Assembly (NCBI GenBank): GCA_017506865.1
Contig: JAFCMP010000145.1
Coordinates: 62,001-126,000 of the forward strand
Source: Tribonema minus
Lineage: Eukaryota > Sar > Xanthophyceae > Tribonematales > Tribonemataceae
DNA length: 64,000 nt
Direction of reading: 5' to 3'
Numbering within the stretch: the stretch's first letter is position 1; each line of letters starts with the position of its first letter. The notes beneath the pieces were generated by a model. The model was not told the DNA's origin and did no database searches. It worked only from the letters and a program-made list of their open reading frames with translations. This document shows, piece after piece, positions 1 through 9,027 of this stretch. Both the position numbers and the translations under genes were made by a program.

Positions 1-606
1 ACGACAACCACTCAAACGCCGCCGCCGCCAAATGGCATCTCGGGATCCTCCCCTACGTCCTCCTCCACTGTACTATAATGCTAGCTGAGTTTCAAAGCGC
101 TACTACATACTAACATCAACGCCGAACGCCAGCAAAACAGATGTGTGATGAGTATGGGCGTGTGTGTGTGTGGTGGGGGGGGGGGCGAATAAGTTCGAAT
201 AAACGTTTTATTTATTAATAAAATTTCGAACCAAGACCGATGCTCTTGTGTAACCCCTAAACGAAAACCTAGTGGATGTGTCTTATGCCCTGACCTTCGC
301 AGGCTCGCGAGTGTTTGTCTTGCCCAATGTAGCACGTGTGTAGCCCAGGGGTCAATGGTGGCAAGGGGGGAAGTTTCAGCATGGCGAATTGTTCTAAAAT
401 TTGGCAAGTCAATTTCACAACCATGACGTAAATGGTGCAGTGCCCTTGGCTCAGCATCGCTGCATAGAGACCATGTTGCTATCATTTTGCCAACACCGAC
501 GAGGACGGCGCGCTCACTAGCACTGCTCAGTGCACTTTTGTTACTGAAGTGGCCCTGTTTAAAAAACGATTGCACTCTATTTGGCGGTAGTTTCCCACAC
601 TTCACC
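1..606. other. 5' flank of the retrotransposon, no gene seen
   Basis: I see no convincing gene here. The stretch contains a short GT run followed by a G run near 160-185. An AT-rich hairpin lies at 193-231, with outer arms GTTCGAA/TTCGAAC and inner arms TTTTATT/AATAAAA. The part just before 607 is probably the 5' untranslated region of the retrotransposon. I could not define the 5' insertion boundary or a target-site duplication. Confidence 0.5.
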
Positions 607-3279
607 ATGACCAAATCAACTTCAAAAACAAAACGTTTCTGGGTGGATTTTGCTGGCGCCACGTTGGTGACTCCCACCCTGTGTGCCTGCTGTTCAGCCA
701 ACGCTCGGCACCCTCCACGAGGGGCAGCCGCCACCGTGTCCCAGGGGCGGGGCAGGGCCCGCCCCATTTCAACTTCAAGTCGTTTCATGCCATCCGAAGC
801 GATGGAGGTGGTGCTGCCAGCGGCGACTGGCGACACGCCAGCTGGCCCAAATGGTCGCGCGGCCACCCCTCCTGCTGCTGCTGCCTCGTGGGCGGCCAAA
901 GCCGCCAAAACTGCGACAACACCCCCGTCGCTTACAGCGAAGAGCAACCTGCTTCGGGAGGAGGCACGGCTGCTGCACGGCCACGATGGAGCCTACTTCA
1001 CTCCCCGAGGCAGCTACACGCCAACCCCAGCCCCATCCGCCCTCACTCCAGGGCAGCTATACCAACAGGCGAGCGAGATGTTCCACGCCGCGGAACAGGA
1101 GCAGTACTTCTTCGTGCCCCCCGCTGTCGCGGCGGTGGGGCGCCAGGGTGGAGCCGCTGCGGGCCGCCTCATGGCGATGGCGGCGCGCGTGCAGGGCCGT
1201 CCGACAGCGGAGGGACAGCCATTTGTGCCGCCGGCGGCGGCAGCCGGCACAGACCTAGTCTCGTTTACGGTGGATCCAGTCACCTGCTACACCCAGGAGC
1301 ACTTGGCTGCCTTGCCGGCCAGCGTCCGCGCACTGTTAGCAGAGCTCGCGCCGGCCCGTCAGCCTCACGAGCGCGAGCGCAGCACCCCTGCGGCGGCTGC
1401 ACAGCGCCGCGCCCGACTCACGCGGGGGCGCCAGCAGCTGCTAGCGGCGGCGCTCACGCACATGCACGACGCGGCGAGGGCCGGCGCTGGAGACGCTGCC
1501 TCACTTGCGTCCCTATTCAAGGGTGCAGAGACGCTGGGGCCTCTGTCGCCTCGCGATGACTTCCGCACGCTATGCTTGCGGGCGCCGGCCGCGCTCGTTG
1601 ACGCGGCGCTCGGAACGGTCGGCGACTCCGCTGACTTCAGCTTCAGCGGCTTCCGCCTGCGCATCACCCGCGCTGGTGACATGAGCGCCCCGGTCACGGT
1701 CACCGTGCGCGGCGCGCCGGCGGCGTGGTCTGCAGCGCAGCTTGCAATGCTGCTTGCGCCCGCACTCGCAGCTCCTGGCATGCCCATCGCGCCGGTGCGC
1801 TTGCGGGCGGGCGGCGGCGGCACTTCCGCCGCCTTTCTGCTGCTGGCCAGCGCTCTGAAGACCTGCGGCGTAGGCATTAACGGTGCGGCCTCATCCGCGG
1901 CGCCGGCGTCGGCGGCATCGCCAGGCGCCGCGGGTGTTTGGGAGCTAACAGTGGTCCGCGGCGTTGCGCGGCGACTCGCGCACTCGGTCCTATGCGCGGT
2001 GGACGGCACGGAAGTAGCGCTGCGGCTGCTGGGCCCTGACAATCTGACAGCGTGCCCGTCCTGCTTGCGACGGCACTTCACGCGCCCGGGTCAGCAGTGC
2101 CGGGCAACGCGCTGCGCGCACACCACGCTCCCCGCGGCCTGCACCACGCCAGCCGCCGCCACTGGCACAGCCGCCGGTGCCCCTGCGGTAGCCACGGCTG
2201 CAGCCGCCGCGGCGGCAGCCGCCGCGACGCAGCGTGCGCCCACCGGCGCCGCCGCCTCGCACCCCCCAGCGCCGGCGGCGACCGGCGCCGCCGCGACGGA
2301 CGCTGCCGCCGCCTCGACGCCCGCGCTGGCGAGCGCGTCGCCGGGCGCCTCGCCGCCGCCGCCGGCGGCCGACGCGGACCCTGCGCAGCTGGGCCAGGAG
2401 CAGCGCATTCAGCAGCTGCAGGGGGGCATCCTGGAGGGGAGGACCGCGCGGAAGGGGCTGCAGCAGCAGGTCAAGGCACTGACAAAGCTGCTGGCAGCCT
2501 CCGAGGCGGGAAAGCGGGCTGCTGAGGCCGATCGCGACCGGTCTCTGGCAGAGCAAGTTCGTGCGGAGCGGCTGGCGGCGCAGCAACGGAGCCTGCGCGA
2601 AGGAGAGCAGGTGCGCAACGCTGCGGCGACCGCTCGACTCGAGGCGCAGCTGACAGCAGAAGCGGCGCGCGCTGCGAGCGTGGCGGTGCCGGCGGCGGAC
2701 GCCGCCGGCGCGGTGGCCACCACGCCCGTGGCGGGAGACCTTGAGGCTAGCTCTGCAGCGGCTGGCGCTGCGGCGGCGGTGGCGGCGGACGGGGCAACGG
2801 CGGCGGGCGCGGCGGCGGCAGGCGCGGCGGCGGCGGGCGCGCCGCCGCCTGCTGTAGGCGCTGCCAGCGCGGCAGCGGCAGCGGCCGCAAGCGCGGCAGC
2901 GGACCCCGCGGTGGCACTGGAGGCAGCGGCGGCGCCGCGGCAGCCGCCGCGCTCTTGCTCACGCGGGCGCTCGCGGTGTCGGCGCGCATCGTCGCCAGCG
3001 GCTCGGCACGGCAGCGACTGCAGCGCCTCCCCCTCGCGCAGTAGGCAGCCCCCCATGCCTGCCAGTGACAGCAGCGCGCTTATGTCCGACAGTGGCACAC
3101 CCCGCGCCAGCCGCAAGCGCACGGCTGCTGAGCGCACGCCGGGCTCGGCGGCGGAACCCCCCGCTGCACGCCCCGCGCGCGGGCTGCCCCAAGGTCAGTC
3201 CGCCGCCGACCGCTTCCTCTCCACCTCGACGGCCCAGCCGCCGGCATCGGAGGGAGGCGGCGGCGCCTCGGGCCTGTAA
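607..3279 (+). CDS. Retrotransposon ORF1, Ala-rich nucleic-acid-binding-like protein
   Basis: First ORF of a non-LTR retrotransposon, 890 aa from the ATG at 607, which has a good context (CACCATGA). An in-frame ATG at 787 is the alternative start. In this family ORF1 usually binds the element RNA. Most of the protein is Ala/Pro/Gly-rich low complexity. A Cys/His cluster at residues 483-505 (C483-x2-C486-x11-C498-x4-C503-x-H505) could bind zinc. A charged heptad-like stretch at about residues 597-695 (rich in Q, R, E, A and L) looks like a coiled coil. The C-terminal third is Ala, Ser and Arg rich. The reading frame is the same as ORF2, which starts 33 nt after the TAA stop. The family is unassigned. 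The call rests on position, the Cys/His cluster and the coiled coil. Confidence 0.7.
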   Translation: MTKSTSKTKRFWVDFAGATLVTPTLCACCSANARHPPRGAAATVSQGRGRARPISTSSRFMPSEAMEVVLPAATGDTPAGPNGRAATPPAAAASWAAKAAKTATTPPSLTAKSNLLREEARLLHGHDGAYFTPRGSYTPTPAPSALTPGQLYQQASEMFHAAEQEQYFFVPPAVAAVGRQGGAAAGRLMAMAARVQGRPTAEGQPFVPPAAAAGTDLVSFTVDPVTCYTQEHLAALPASVRALLAELAPARQPHERERSTPAAAAQRRARLTRGRQQLLAAALTHMHDAARAGAGDAASLASLFKGAETLGPLSPRDDFRTLCLRAPAALVDAALGTVGDSADFSFSGFRLRITRAGDMSAPVTVTVRGAPAAWSAAQLAMLLAPALAAPGMPIAPVRLRAGGGGTSAAFLLLASALKTCGVGINGAASSAAPASAASPGAAGVWELTVVRGVARRLAHSVLCAVDGTEVALRLLGPDNLTACPSCLRRHFTRPGQQCRATRCAHTTLPAACTTPAAATGTAAGAPAVATAAAAAAAAAATQRAPTGAAASHPPAPAATGAAATDAAAASTPALASASPGASPPPPAADADPAQLGQEQRIQQLQGGILEGRTARKGLQQQVKALTKLLAASEAGKRAAEADRDRSLAEQVRAERLAAQQRSLREGEQVRNAAATARLEAQLTAEAARAASVAVPAADAAGAVATTPVAGDLEASSAAAGAAAAVAADGATAAGAAAAGAAAAGAPPPAVGAASAAAAAAASAAADPAVALEAAAAPRQPPRSCSRGRSRCRRASSPAARHGSDCSASPSRSRQPPMPASDSSALMSDSGTPRASRKRTAAERTPGSAAEPPAARPARGLPQGQSAADRFLSTSTAQPPASEGGGGASGL

Positions 3280-3312
3280 GCCGCCGGTGCGGCGCTCCCC
3301 TCATCCACCGTA

Positions 3313-6300
3313 ATGATGTCTGACTCTACTTCAGGGGGAGCCGCACCGGCGGCCATTGCGGCAGCTGCTGCTGCAGCAGCGGCTGCCGCGGCGGGCATAG
3401 ACCCTGCGCAGCCTGAGGCAGTGCAGGCGCCCGCTCAGCCTGCAACAGCTGCCATCTATCCGCGCTGCCCTTTATATGACACTGGCTGCCTCTTTCGGGT
3501 GCCAGTGCCCAAACCGCGCCTCCGCCGGAACGGGGAGGCGAACACGCTCACGGCGCAGACGTCGGCGTCGCTGGCGCTGGCGCGCCGCATCGCCACGACG
3601 CTGGCGGATCACCAGCGCCGCGAGCATCCGAATGTGCCTGCCGACTTTCTCGCGCGTATGCAGGCGGTCGACGATGAGTGTTTGACTCTCCACCGAGCCG
3701 GCGCGGGCACCTACTACGCCGTGGAACCCGAGCTGCTACTCTGCGCATGCGCCTCGTGCGGCGAGCCAGGGTGCGTGCGCACGAAATTGCACCAGCGCGA
3801 CCACCTGTACAAGTCCCGGGGGGCGGCCGCAACGCAGCGGCCACACGGGCCCCGCGTCGCGCCTCTGCCCCCCATCCTCCCCCTCTCTACAGCCAGCGGC
3901 GGCGCGCGCGGCCCCGGCGCCCGCGCAGCTGCCGCTGTGGCTGCGGCAGGGCCAACATGGCGCAGCGCGCTTCCGCTCTGGACGCTGGCGCCGCTCTCGC
4001 CCGCGCGCGCAGCGCTTGACGACCTCTCCTTTGACTATGTTCTGCAGCAGCAACTGGTGGTCGGCCGCCGCATTCGCCTGGAGCACCGCTCGGACTTCAC
4101 AGCCGCCTTGACGGCCACGCTGGCGGGCCTCCGGGAAGCGCAGACGGCGGTAGCGCAGGCACACGGGGTTGAGGCAGCGGCACAGGCGTCCGCCACAGCC
4201 GGTGCATGGTGCAAGCTGCTGCATCTGCTGCCGTGCCTGCTGCTTGTACCCGACGGCTCCCTGCCGCGGGCGCACCGTTTTGCGGCCTTCGTGGCAGGCG
4301 ACCTGGACCTGCTCACGCGCACAGCGCTGGCCTTCTGCCGCCGCGGCGCCGCCCGTGCGTGCACGCGCCGCGCTAGGTCTATGACGGAGGCGGCGGCGGC
4401 AGTGCGGGAACGCGCGGCGGCGACGGCGCGGCAGCCGGGCGGCGTCGGGCGCGCCGCGCGGCTGCTGGCGGAGGGTGCTGACACATCTGCCCCCCGCGAC
4501 TCTGCTACCTTGCATAAACTGCAGGCTAAACACCCAGCTGGCGATGCGTCTGCGAAGCTGGATGCCGCGGCATCGCGGGCGCGCAGCTTGGTGGCGGCGG
4601 CGGCGCTGGCGGCGCCGGCACCACTCAACTGCGCTTCATTCACGGCGGACGGGCTACGCGAGGCCATCCTCGCCGCCAACCCTGGCTCGGCCGCCGGTCC
4701 CTCTGGGCTGCGCAACTCCCACCTCCAGCAGTGCGTCCGGCACACGGCGCACACGTCGGGGCGCACGGTTGACTGGCTCCTTGAGCTGCTGGCGTGGCTG
4801 GGTACCGCGGTGTACTCCACCCCCGCCGCGCTGCCCGCCCCCTTTTGGCGCCTTCACGCGGCCGCGCGCCTCAGCGCTGTGGGCGAGAAGGCGCGCCCCA
4901 TCGCGTGCGGCGACACCATCCGCCGCCTGTTCGCCCGCACCTTCTGCACGGACACCCGGGACCGCGTCTCCGCGCTGCTGGAACCAATTGGCCAGTTTGG
5001 GGTCGGCGCGCGGGGGGGCGCAGAGAGAGTGGCGCTCATGGCGCAGCTCACGCATGAGTGCGGCGGCGTGCTCCTTGCCATTGACGGCAGTAATGCCTTC
5101 AACGCGCTGTCGCGCTCGGCAGTCCTCACCGCGGTGGCCGAGCATCTGCCTGGCCTGTACGGCTACGTCGAGCACATCTACGGCCCCGGCCGGGCCCCTT
5201 GGCTACAATTTGGCCTAGATGGGCACGCCGACGCCGCCATCATCCTCTCCCAACAGGGCGTGCAGCAGGGCGACCCATTGGGGCCGCTGCTGTTCGCGCT
5301 GGCACTGCGCGGCACCATGGTGGCTGCCCGCGCCAAGTTCCCGCAACTGGCGCTTCCGGGCTACCTCGATGACCTCACCATCATGACGCCCAGCTGTGAC
5401 GCGCCGGTGCTCGACCACGTTGGCCGCGCGTTCTGCTTCATACAACAGGCGCTGAGCGAGCTCAACATTCAGGTCAACGTCACGAAATGCGCGGCGGTGG
5501 TGCCGGCCTCAGGCGGCGCCCGCGAGCGCGCCGCCGCCGTCTTTGCCGCCGCCAATGTCCCCGTACCAGTATGTGACGACGGCATCACGCTGATGGGGGT
5601 GCCGGTCGGCACCGAGGGCTTCGTGCGCGCGCAAGTGGCGGCGACCCTTCGTGCCCCCGGCACCGACCGCCTGGTTGCGGAGCTTGTGCAGATGGAGGAT
5701 GTGCAGGCTGCCTTCTCCATTCTGCGTCTTGCCGTCCCCGCCCGCGCAGGGCATGTCTCGCGCAATACAGCGCCATCCCTCACGCACGAGGAGCTACGGC
5801 GCTTCGACGCCATCACGCTAGCGGCCGTGGCCGCGCTGGCGCAGGAGCCATCGGCGGGTCTTACGCCGCCGGCCCACCAGCGCGCGCCGGCGGCGGGTGA
5901 CGATTGCCGCGGCCCGCCGGCGGTTTCGGCGGCGGCGGCGCCGCCCTCTCTGTGGGCGGCGGCAGTGGCATGGGTACGCGGCGCCGACTGGGGTGGCGAG
6001 GCCCCAGTGACGCTACCAGCACATCAGCAGGTACGCGTGCATCTGCGGCTGGGGAGTGGTGGCTTTGGCGTGCTGGGCGCGGCGCCCCGTGCATGTGCCG
6101 CATTTGCTGCACGTTCCCTCGAGTGCATGGGGCCGGCACTGGCGGCATTTCCAGTCGCGGCACGCAGCCGCGTCCTAGAGCATGCCCGCTATGGCTTCAC
6201 CTTCACCCAGATAGCTACCTGCCTGCAGCAGCTGCGCAGCGGCAGCGATGAGGCTGCAGCGGCCCTCGCACTGCTCCTGCCCACGGTCTGGTACCAGGAC

Positions 6301-7479
6301 TGGCGCCAGGACGACGGCGCATGGCGGGCGCTGCGCGATCTGCTGCAACGGGCAGGCGGAGCTGCGGGGCCGGGCATGCGGACTCGCGCCGGCGCGCGCC
6401 GCGCTGCTGCGCCAGCGGTGGCGCGCGAGCCAGGCTCTGCCCAGGCCCCGCCGGCCGCCGTGCTGCCGCGGCGTCAAGCGGCGCTATCACGGGTGCTAGA
6501 CGCAGCGCTCGCCGCCACGCAGCTGCGTCGGCTTGAAGCAGCAAATGCGTTGGAAGCAGTCGCGGCGTGGCGCAGCGGCGCCTCTAAGGGGGCCATGGGT
6601 TTCTTGGCGCAATTGCCGAGCACTGACCCAGCGGAGACCATGTCCCCGCCGGAATTCCGCGAGACGCTGCGGCGCCACCTGGGCGTGGAGCGCCCCGCCC
6701 CCGCTGCGGCGCGGTGCCCCAAGTGCCATAGACCAGTGGACTCGGGTGCCCACCTGCGCCGCTGCACACAAGGGCTTAACGTCACGCGACACAACTTGCT
6801 CGCAGACGCGCTCTTTCAGCTGCTCAAGCAGGTGGCCCACCTCCGCGGTCTCGACCGGGACACCCTTGCCCCCTTCCGCCGCTACGCGGCGCGCCACGGG
6901 TTCAACAAGTTCATGGACATCGTCTTTGGCAGCAACCAGGTCTGCCTTCCAGTCCCTAAAGTGCAGCCGAGCGCCGACGCGGTAGCAGCAGGCCGGTGCA
7001 CTAAACTGCGCGGCGGCTTTGAAGTAGCTTGTTGCATAGACGTCACCATACGTGACAGCTCATGCCCCTCCCGCCTCCGTCAGGCTCAGGGGGGCGCGCG
7101 CGATGTGCAGCGCGTGCTTGAATCGGCTTCGCAGGAAAAGATAGACACATACGTAGTCTCAGGGGCCCTGGACCCCACTACACACACCCTATTTTCCGCA
7201 GCCTTTGACCACTTCGGCGCTATGTCACGCGACACCCAAGCGCTGCTACACGCACTCGCCGAGCAGAGCTCGCAGGGCAGCTACAATCTCGCGCAGCGCG
7301 TTGCCTTCTGGCGCCGCCGCACCTCCCTCGCGCTACAGCGCGCGCTCACACGTGTCGTGATCGACAACTGGAACGCAGTCATTGCCCCTGATGGCGACGT
7401 CAGCGCTTACCGCCGCATCGCACTGTTGCAAGTGCCGCGGCCCTCGCCGGCCAGCGCCGAACCGCCGGCTCCTCCGTAG
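3313..7479 (+). CDS. Non-LTR retrotransposon ORF2: reverse transcriptase plus restriction-like endonuclease
   Basis: Complete 1388-aa ORF2. It would nick the target and reverse transcribe element RNA there. The N terminus has two Cys/His clusters, C-x5-C with HQRREH near residues 52-103, then CASCGEPGC with HQRDH near 142-159, like the DNA-binding fingers of R2/NeSL-type elements. Reverse transcriptase blocks follow: GPSGLRNSHLQ near 464, a motif A aspartate at D591 (AIDGSNAFN), QQGDPLGPLLFAL, and the catalytic YLDD at 684-687. After the thumb comes a CCHC finger (C1135-x2-C1138-x8-H1147-x3-C1151) directly followed by RHN. The last domain contains PSAD, CIDVTI and a downstream Lys, the layout of the PD-(D/E)xK endonuclease of the R2/R4/CRE group. 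No AP endonuclease domain is visible. All key motifs are intact, so it may be active. The exact clade is not resolved. Confidence 0.9.
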   Translation: MMSDSTSGGAAPAAIAAAAAAAAAAAAGIDPAQPEAVQAPAQPATAAIYPRCPLYDTGCLFRVPVPKPRLRRNGEANTLTAQTSASLALARRIATTLADHQRREHPNVPADFLARMQAVDDECLTLHRAGAGTYYAVEPELLLCACASCGEPGCVRTKLHQRDHLYKSRGAAATQRPHGPRVAPLPPILPLSTASGGARGPGARAAAAVAAAGPTWRSALPLWTLAPLSPARAALDDLSFDYVLQQQLVVGRRIRLEHRSDFTAALTATLAGLREAQTAVAQAHGVEAAAQASATAGAWCKLLHLLPCLLLVPDGSLPRAHRFAAFVAGDLDLLTRTALAFCRRGAARACTRRARSMTEAAAAVRERAAATARQPGGVGRAARLLAEGADTSAPRDSATLHKLQAKHPAGDASAKLDAAASRARSLVAAAALAAPAPLNCASFTADGLREAILAANPGSAAGPSGLRNSHLQQCVRHTAHTSGRTVDWLLELLAWLGTAVYSTPAALPAPFWRLHAAARLSAVGEKARPIACGDTIRRLFARTFCTDTRDRVSALLEPIGQFGVGARGGAERVALMAQLTHECGGVLLAIDGSNAFNALSRSAVLTAVAEHLPGLYGYVEHIYGPGRAPWLQFGLDGHADAAIILSQQGVQQGDPLGPLLFALALRGTMVAARAKFPQLALPGYLDDLTIMTPSCDAPVLDHVGRAFCFIQQALSELNIQVNVTKCAAVVPASGGARERAAAVFAAANVPVPVCDDGITLMGVPVGTEGFVRAQVAATLRAPGTDRLVAELVQMEDVQAAFSILRLAVPARAGHVSRNTAPSLTHEELRRFDAITLAAVAALAQEPSAGLTPPAHQRAPAAGDDCRGPPAVSAAAAPPSLWAAAVAWVRGADWGGEAPVTLPAHQQVRVHLRLGSGGFGVLGAAPRACAAFAARSLECMGPALAAFPVAARSRVLEHARYGFTFTQIATCLQQLRSGSDEAAAALALLLPTVWYQDWRQDDGAWRALRDLLQRAGGAAGPGMRTRAGARRAAAPAVAREPGSAQAPPAAVLPRRQAALSRVLDAALAATQLRRLEAANALEAVAAWRSGASKGAMGFLAQLPSTDPAETMSPPEFRETLRRHLGVERPAPAAARCPKCHRPVDSGAHLRRCTQGLNVTRHNLLADALFQLLKQVAHLRGLDRDTLAPFRRYAARHGFNKFMDIVFGSNQVCLPVPKVQPSADAVAAGRCTKLRGGFEVACCIDVTIRDSSCPSRLRQAQGGARDVQRVLESASQEKIDTYVVSGALDPTTHTLFSAAFDHFGAMSRDTQALLHALAEQSSQGSYNLAQRVAFWRRRTSLALQRALTRVVIDNWNAVIAPDGDVSAYRRIALLQVPRPSPASAEPPAPP

Positions 7480-7553
7480 ATTTAGTTATTGCAAGCCCGA
7501 TTTATCGTGCGCGCAGCCCATGCGGTCCAGGACATAATATACAACTTCACCTT
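7480..7553 (+). other. 3' untranslated region of the full-length retrotransposon
   Basis: A 74-nt stretch follows the ORF2 stop and recurs identically after the second copy (8633-8706). It ends in CAACTTCACCTT with no poly(A) tail, as in R2-type elements that prime from a structured 3' end. The repeat of this sequence defines the 3' end of the element. Confidence 0.65.
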
Positions 7554-8706
7554 GCGCTGCTGCGCCAGCGGTGGCGCGCGAGCCAGGCTCTGCCCAGGCC
7601 CCGCCGGCCGCCGTGCTGCCGCGGCGTCAAGCGGCGCTATCACGGGTGCTAGACGCAGCGCTCGCCGCCACGCAGCTGCGTCGGCTTGAAGCAGCAAATG
7701 CGTTGGAAGCAGTCGCGGCGTGGCGCAGCGGCGCCTCTAAGGGGGCCATGGGTTTCTTGGCGCAATTGCCGAGCACTGACCCAGCGGAGACCATGTCCCC
7801 GCCGGAATTCCGCGAGACGCTGCGGCGCCACCTGGGCGTGGAGCGCCCCGCCCCCGCTGCGGCGCGGTGCCCCAAGTGCCATAGACCAGTGGACTCGGGT
7901 GCCCACCTGCGCCGCTGCACACAAGGGCTTAACGTCACGCGACACAACTTGCTCGCAGACGCGCTCTTTCAGCTGCTCAAGCAGGTGGCCCACCTCCGCG
8001 GTCTCGACCGGGACACCCTTGCCCCCTTCCGCCGCTACGCGGCGCGCCACGGGTTCAACAAGTTCATGGACATCGTCTTTGGCAGCAACCAGGTCTGCCT
8101 TCCAGTCCCTAAAGTGCAGCCGAGCGCCGACGCGGTAGCAGCAGGCCGGTGCACTAACCTGCGCGGCGGCTTTGAAGTAGCTTGTTGCATAGACGTCACC
8201 ATACGTGACAGCTCATGCCCCTCCCGCCTCCGTCAGGCTCAGGGGGGCGCGCGCGATGTGCAGCGCGTGCTTGAATCGGCTTCGCAGGAAAAGATAGACA
8301 CATACGTAGTCTCAGGGGCCCTGGACCCCACTACACACACCCTATTTTCCGCAGCCTTTGACCACTTCGGCGCTATGTCACGCGACACCCAAGCGCTGCT
8401 ACACGCACTCGCCGAGCAGAGCTCGCAGGGCAGCTACAATCTCGCGCAGCGCGTTGCCTTCTGGCGCCGCCGCACCTCCCTCGCGCTACAGCGCGCGCTC
8501 ACACGTGTCGTGATCGACAACTGGAACGCAGTCATTGCCCCTGATGGCGACGTCAGCGCTTACCGCCGCATCGCACTGTTGCAAGTGCCGCGGCCCTCGC
8601 CGGCCAGCGCCGAACCGCCGGCTCCTCCGTAGATTTAGTTATTGCAAGCCCGATTTATCGTGCGCGCAGCCCATGCGGTCCAGGACATAATATACAACTT
8701 CACCTT
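7554..8706 (+). pseudogene. 5'-truncated tandem copy of retrotransposon ORF2 3' end
   Basis: This segment repeats 6401-7553 base for base, apart from one difference I found (A at 7005, C at 8158, changing Lys to Asn). It carries the last ~360 codons of ORF2 in an open frame (stop at 8630-8632), that is the CCHC finger and the endonuclease domain, plus the 74-nt 3' UTR. It has no reverse transcriptase. It begins exactly where the first copy ends. It may be a 5'-truncated insertion at the same site, an unequal tandem duplication, or an assembly artefact. An ATG-started endonuclease-only protein is not excluded. Confidence 0.85.
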
Positions 8707-9027
8707 CAAGCCGAGCCGAGACAGACCCGCGCAGCTCACGAGCATGTGGTGTGACTGGTGCAGAGTGGCTGAGAGTGAGAGGCGTTCAGAAATGGGTGGA
8801 ACTGATGTGTTTTCGGCGATGCAGTCACTTGCTTGTCCTGCTGTAGCATGTAGTGCAGTGTATGTGTAGGTCTCTGGTCACTCCGAGCAGCTCTTGGAAC
8901 CGCTTCCCACAGCCTGCCTGACGGCTTTAACGCGACCCGTTACCTTGCGCGCCAGAGAGAAGTCCTCATGGCGCCTCTACAACTGTTTGACAGCAGCAAA
9001 CGCTTGTGTTGGCGGAGGTGCGGAATT
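8707..9027. promoter_or_regulatory. Short gap between retrotransposon and secreted-protein gene
   Basis: These 321 bp lie between the retrotransposon 3' end and the chosen ATG of the next gene. They must hold the 5' UTR and probably the promoter of that gene. No TATA-like box is clear. An in-frame upstream ATG at 8968 would add 20 residues ahead of the signal peptide. Confidence 0.35.

Larger units (their letters stand above)
6401..8706 (+). repeat. 1153-bp direct tandem repeat
   Basis: Two head-to-tail units, 6401-7553 and 7554-8706, share a constant offset of 1153 bp with one mismatch seen. The unit spans the ORF2 3' third and the 3' UTR. Confidence 0.95.

Noticed and set aside
1365-2081. 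Long minus-strand frames opposite ORF1 and ORF2
   Set aside because: GC-rich third positions keep antisense frames open. No motif is found in them, while the plus frames carry clear retrotransposon domains.
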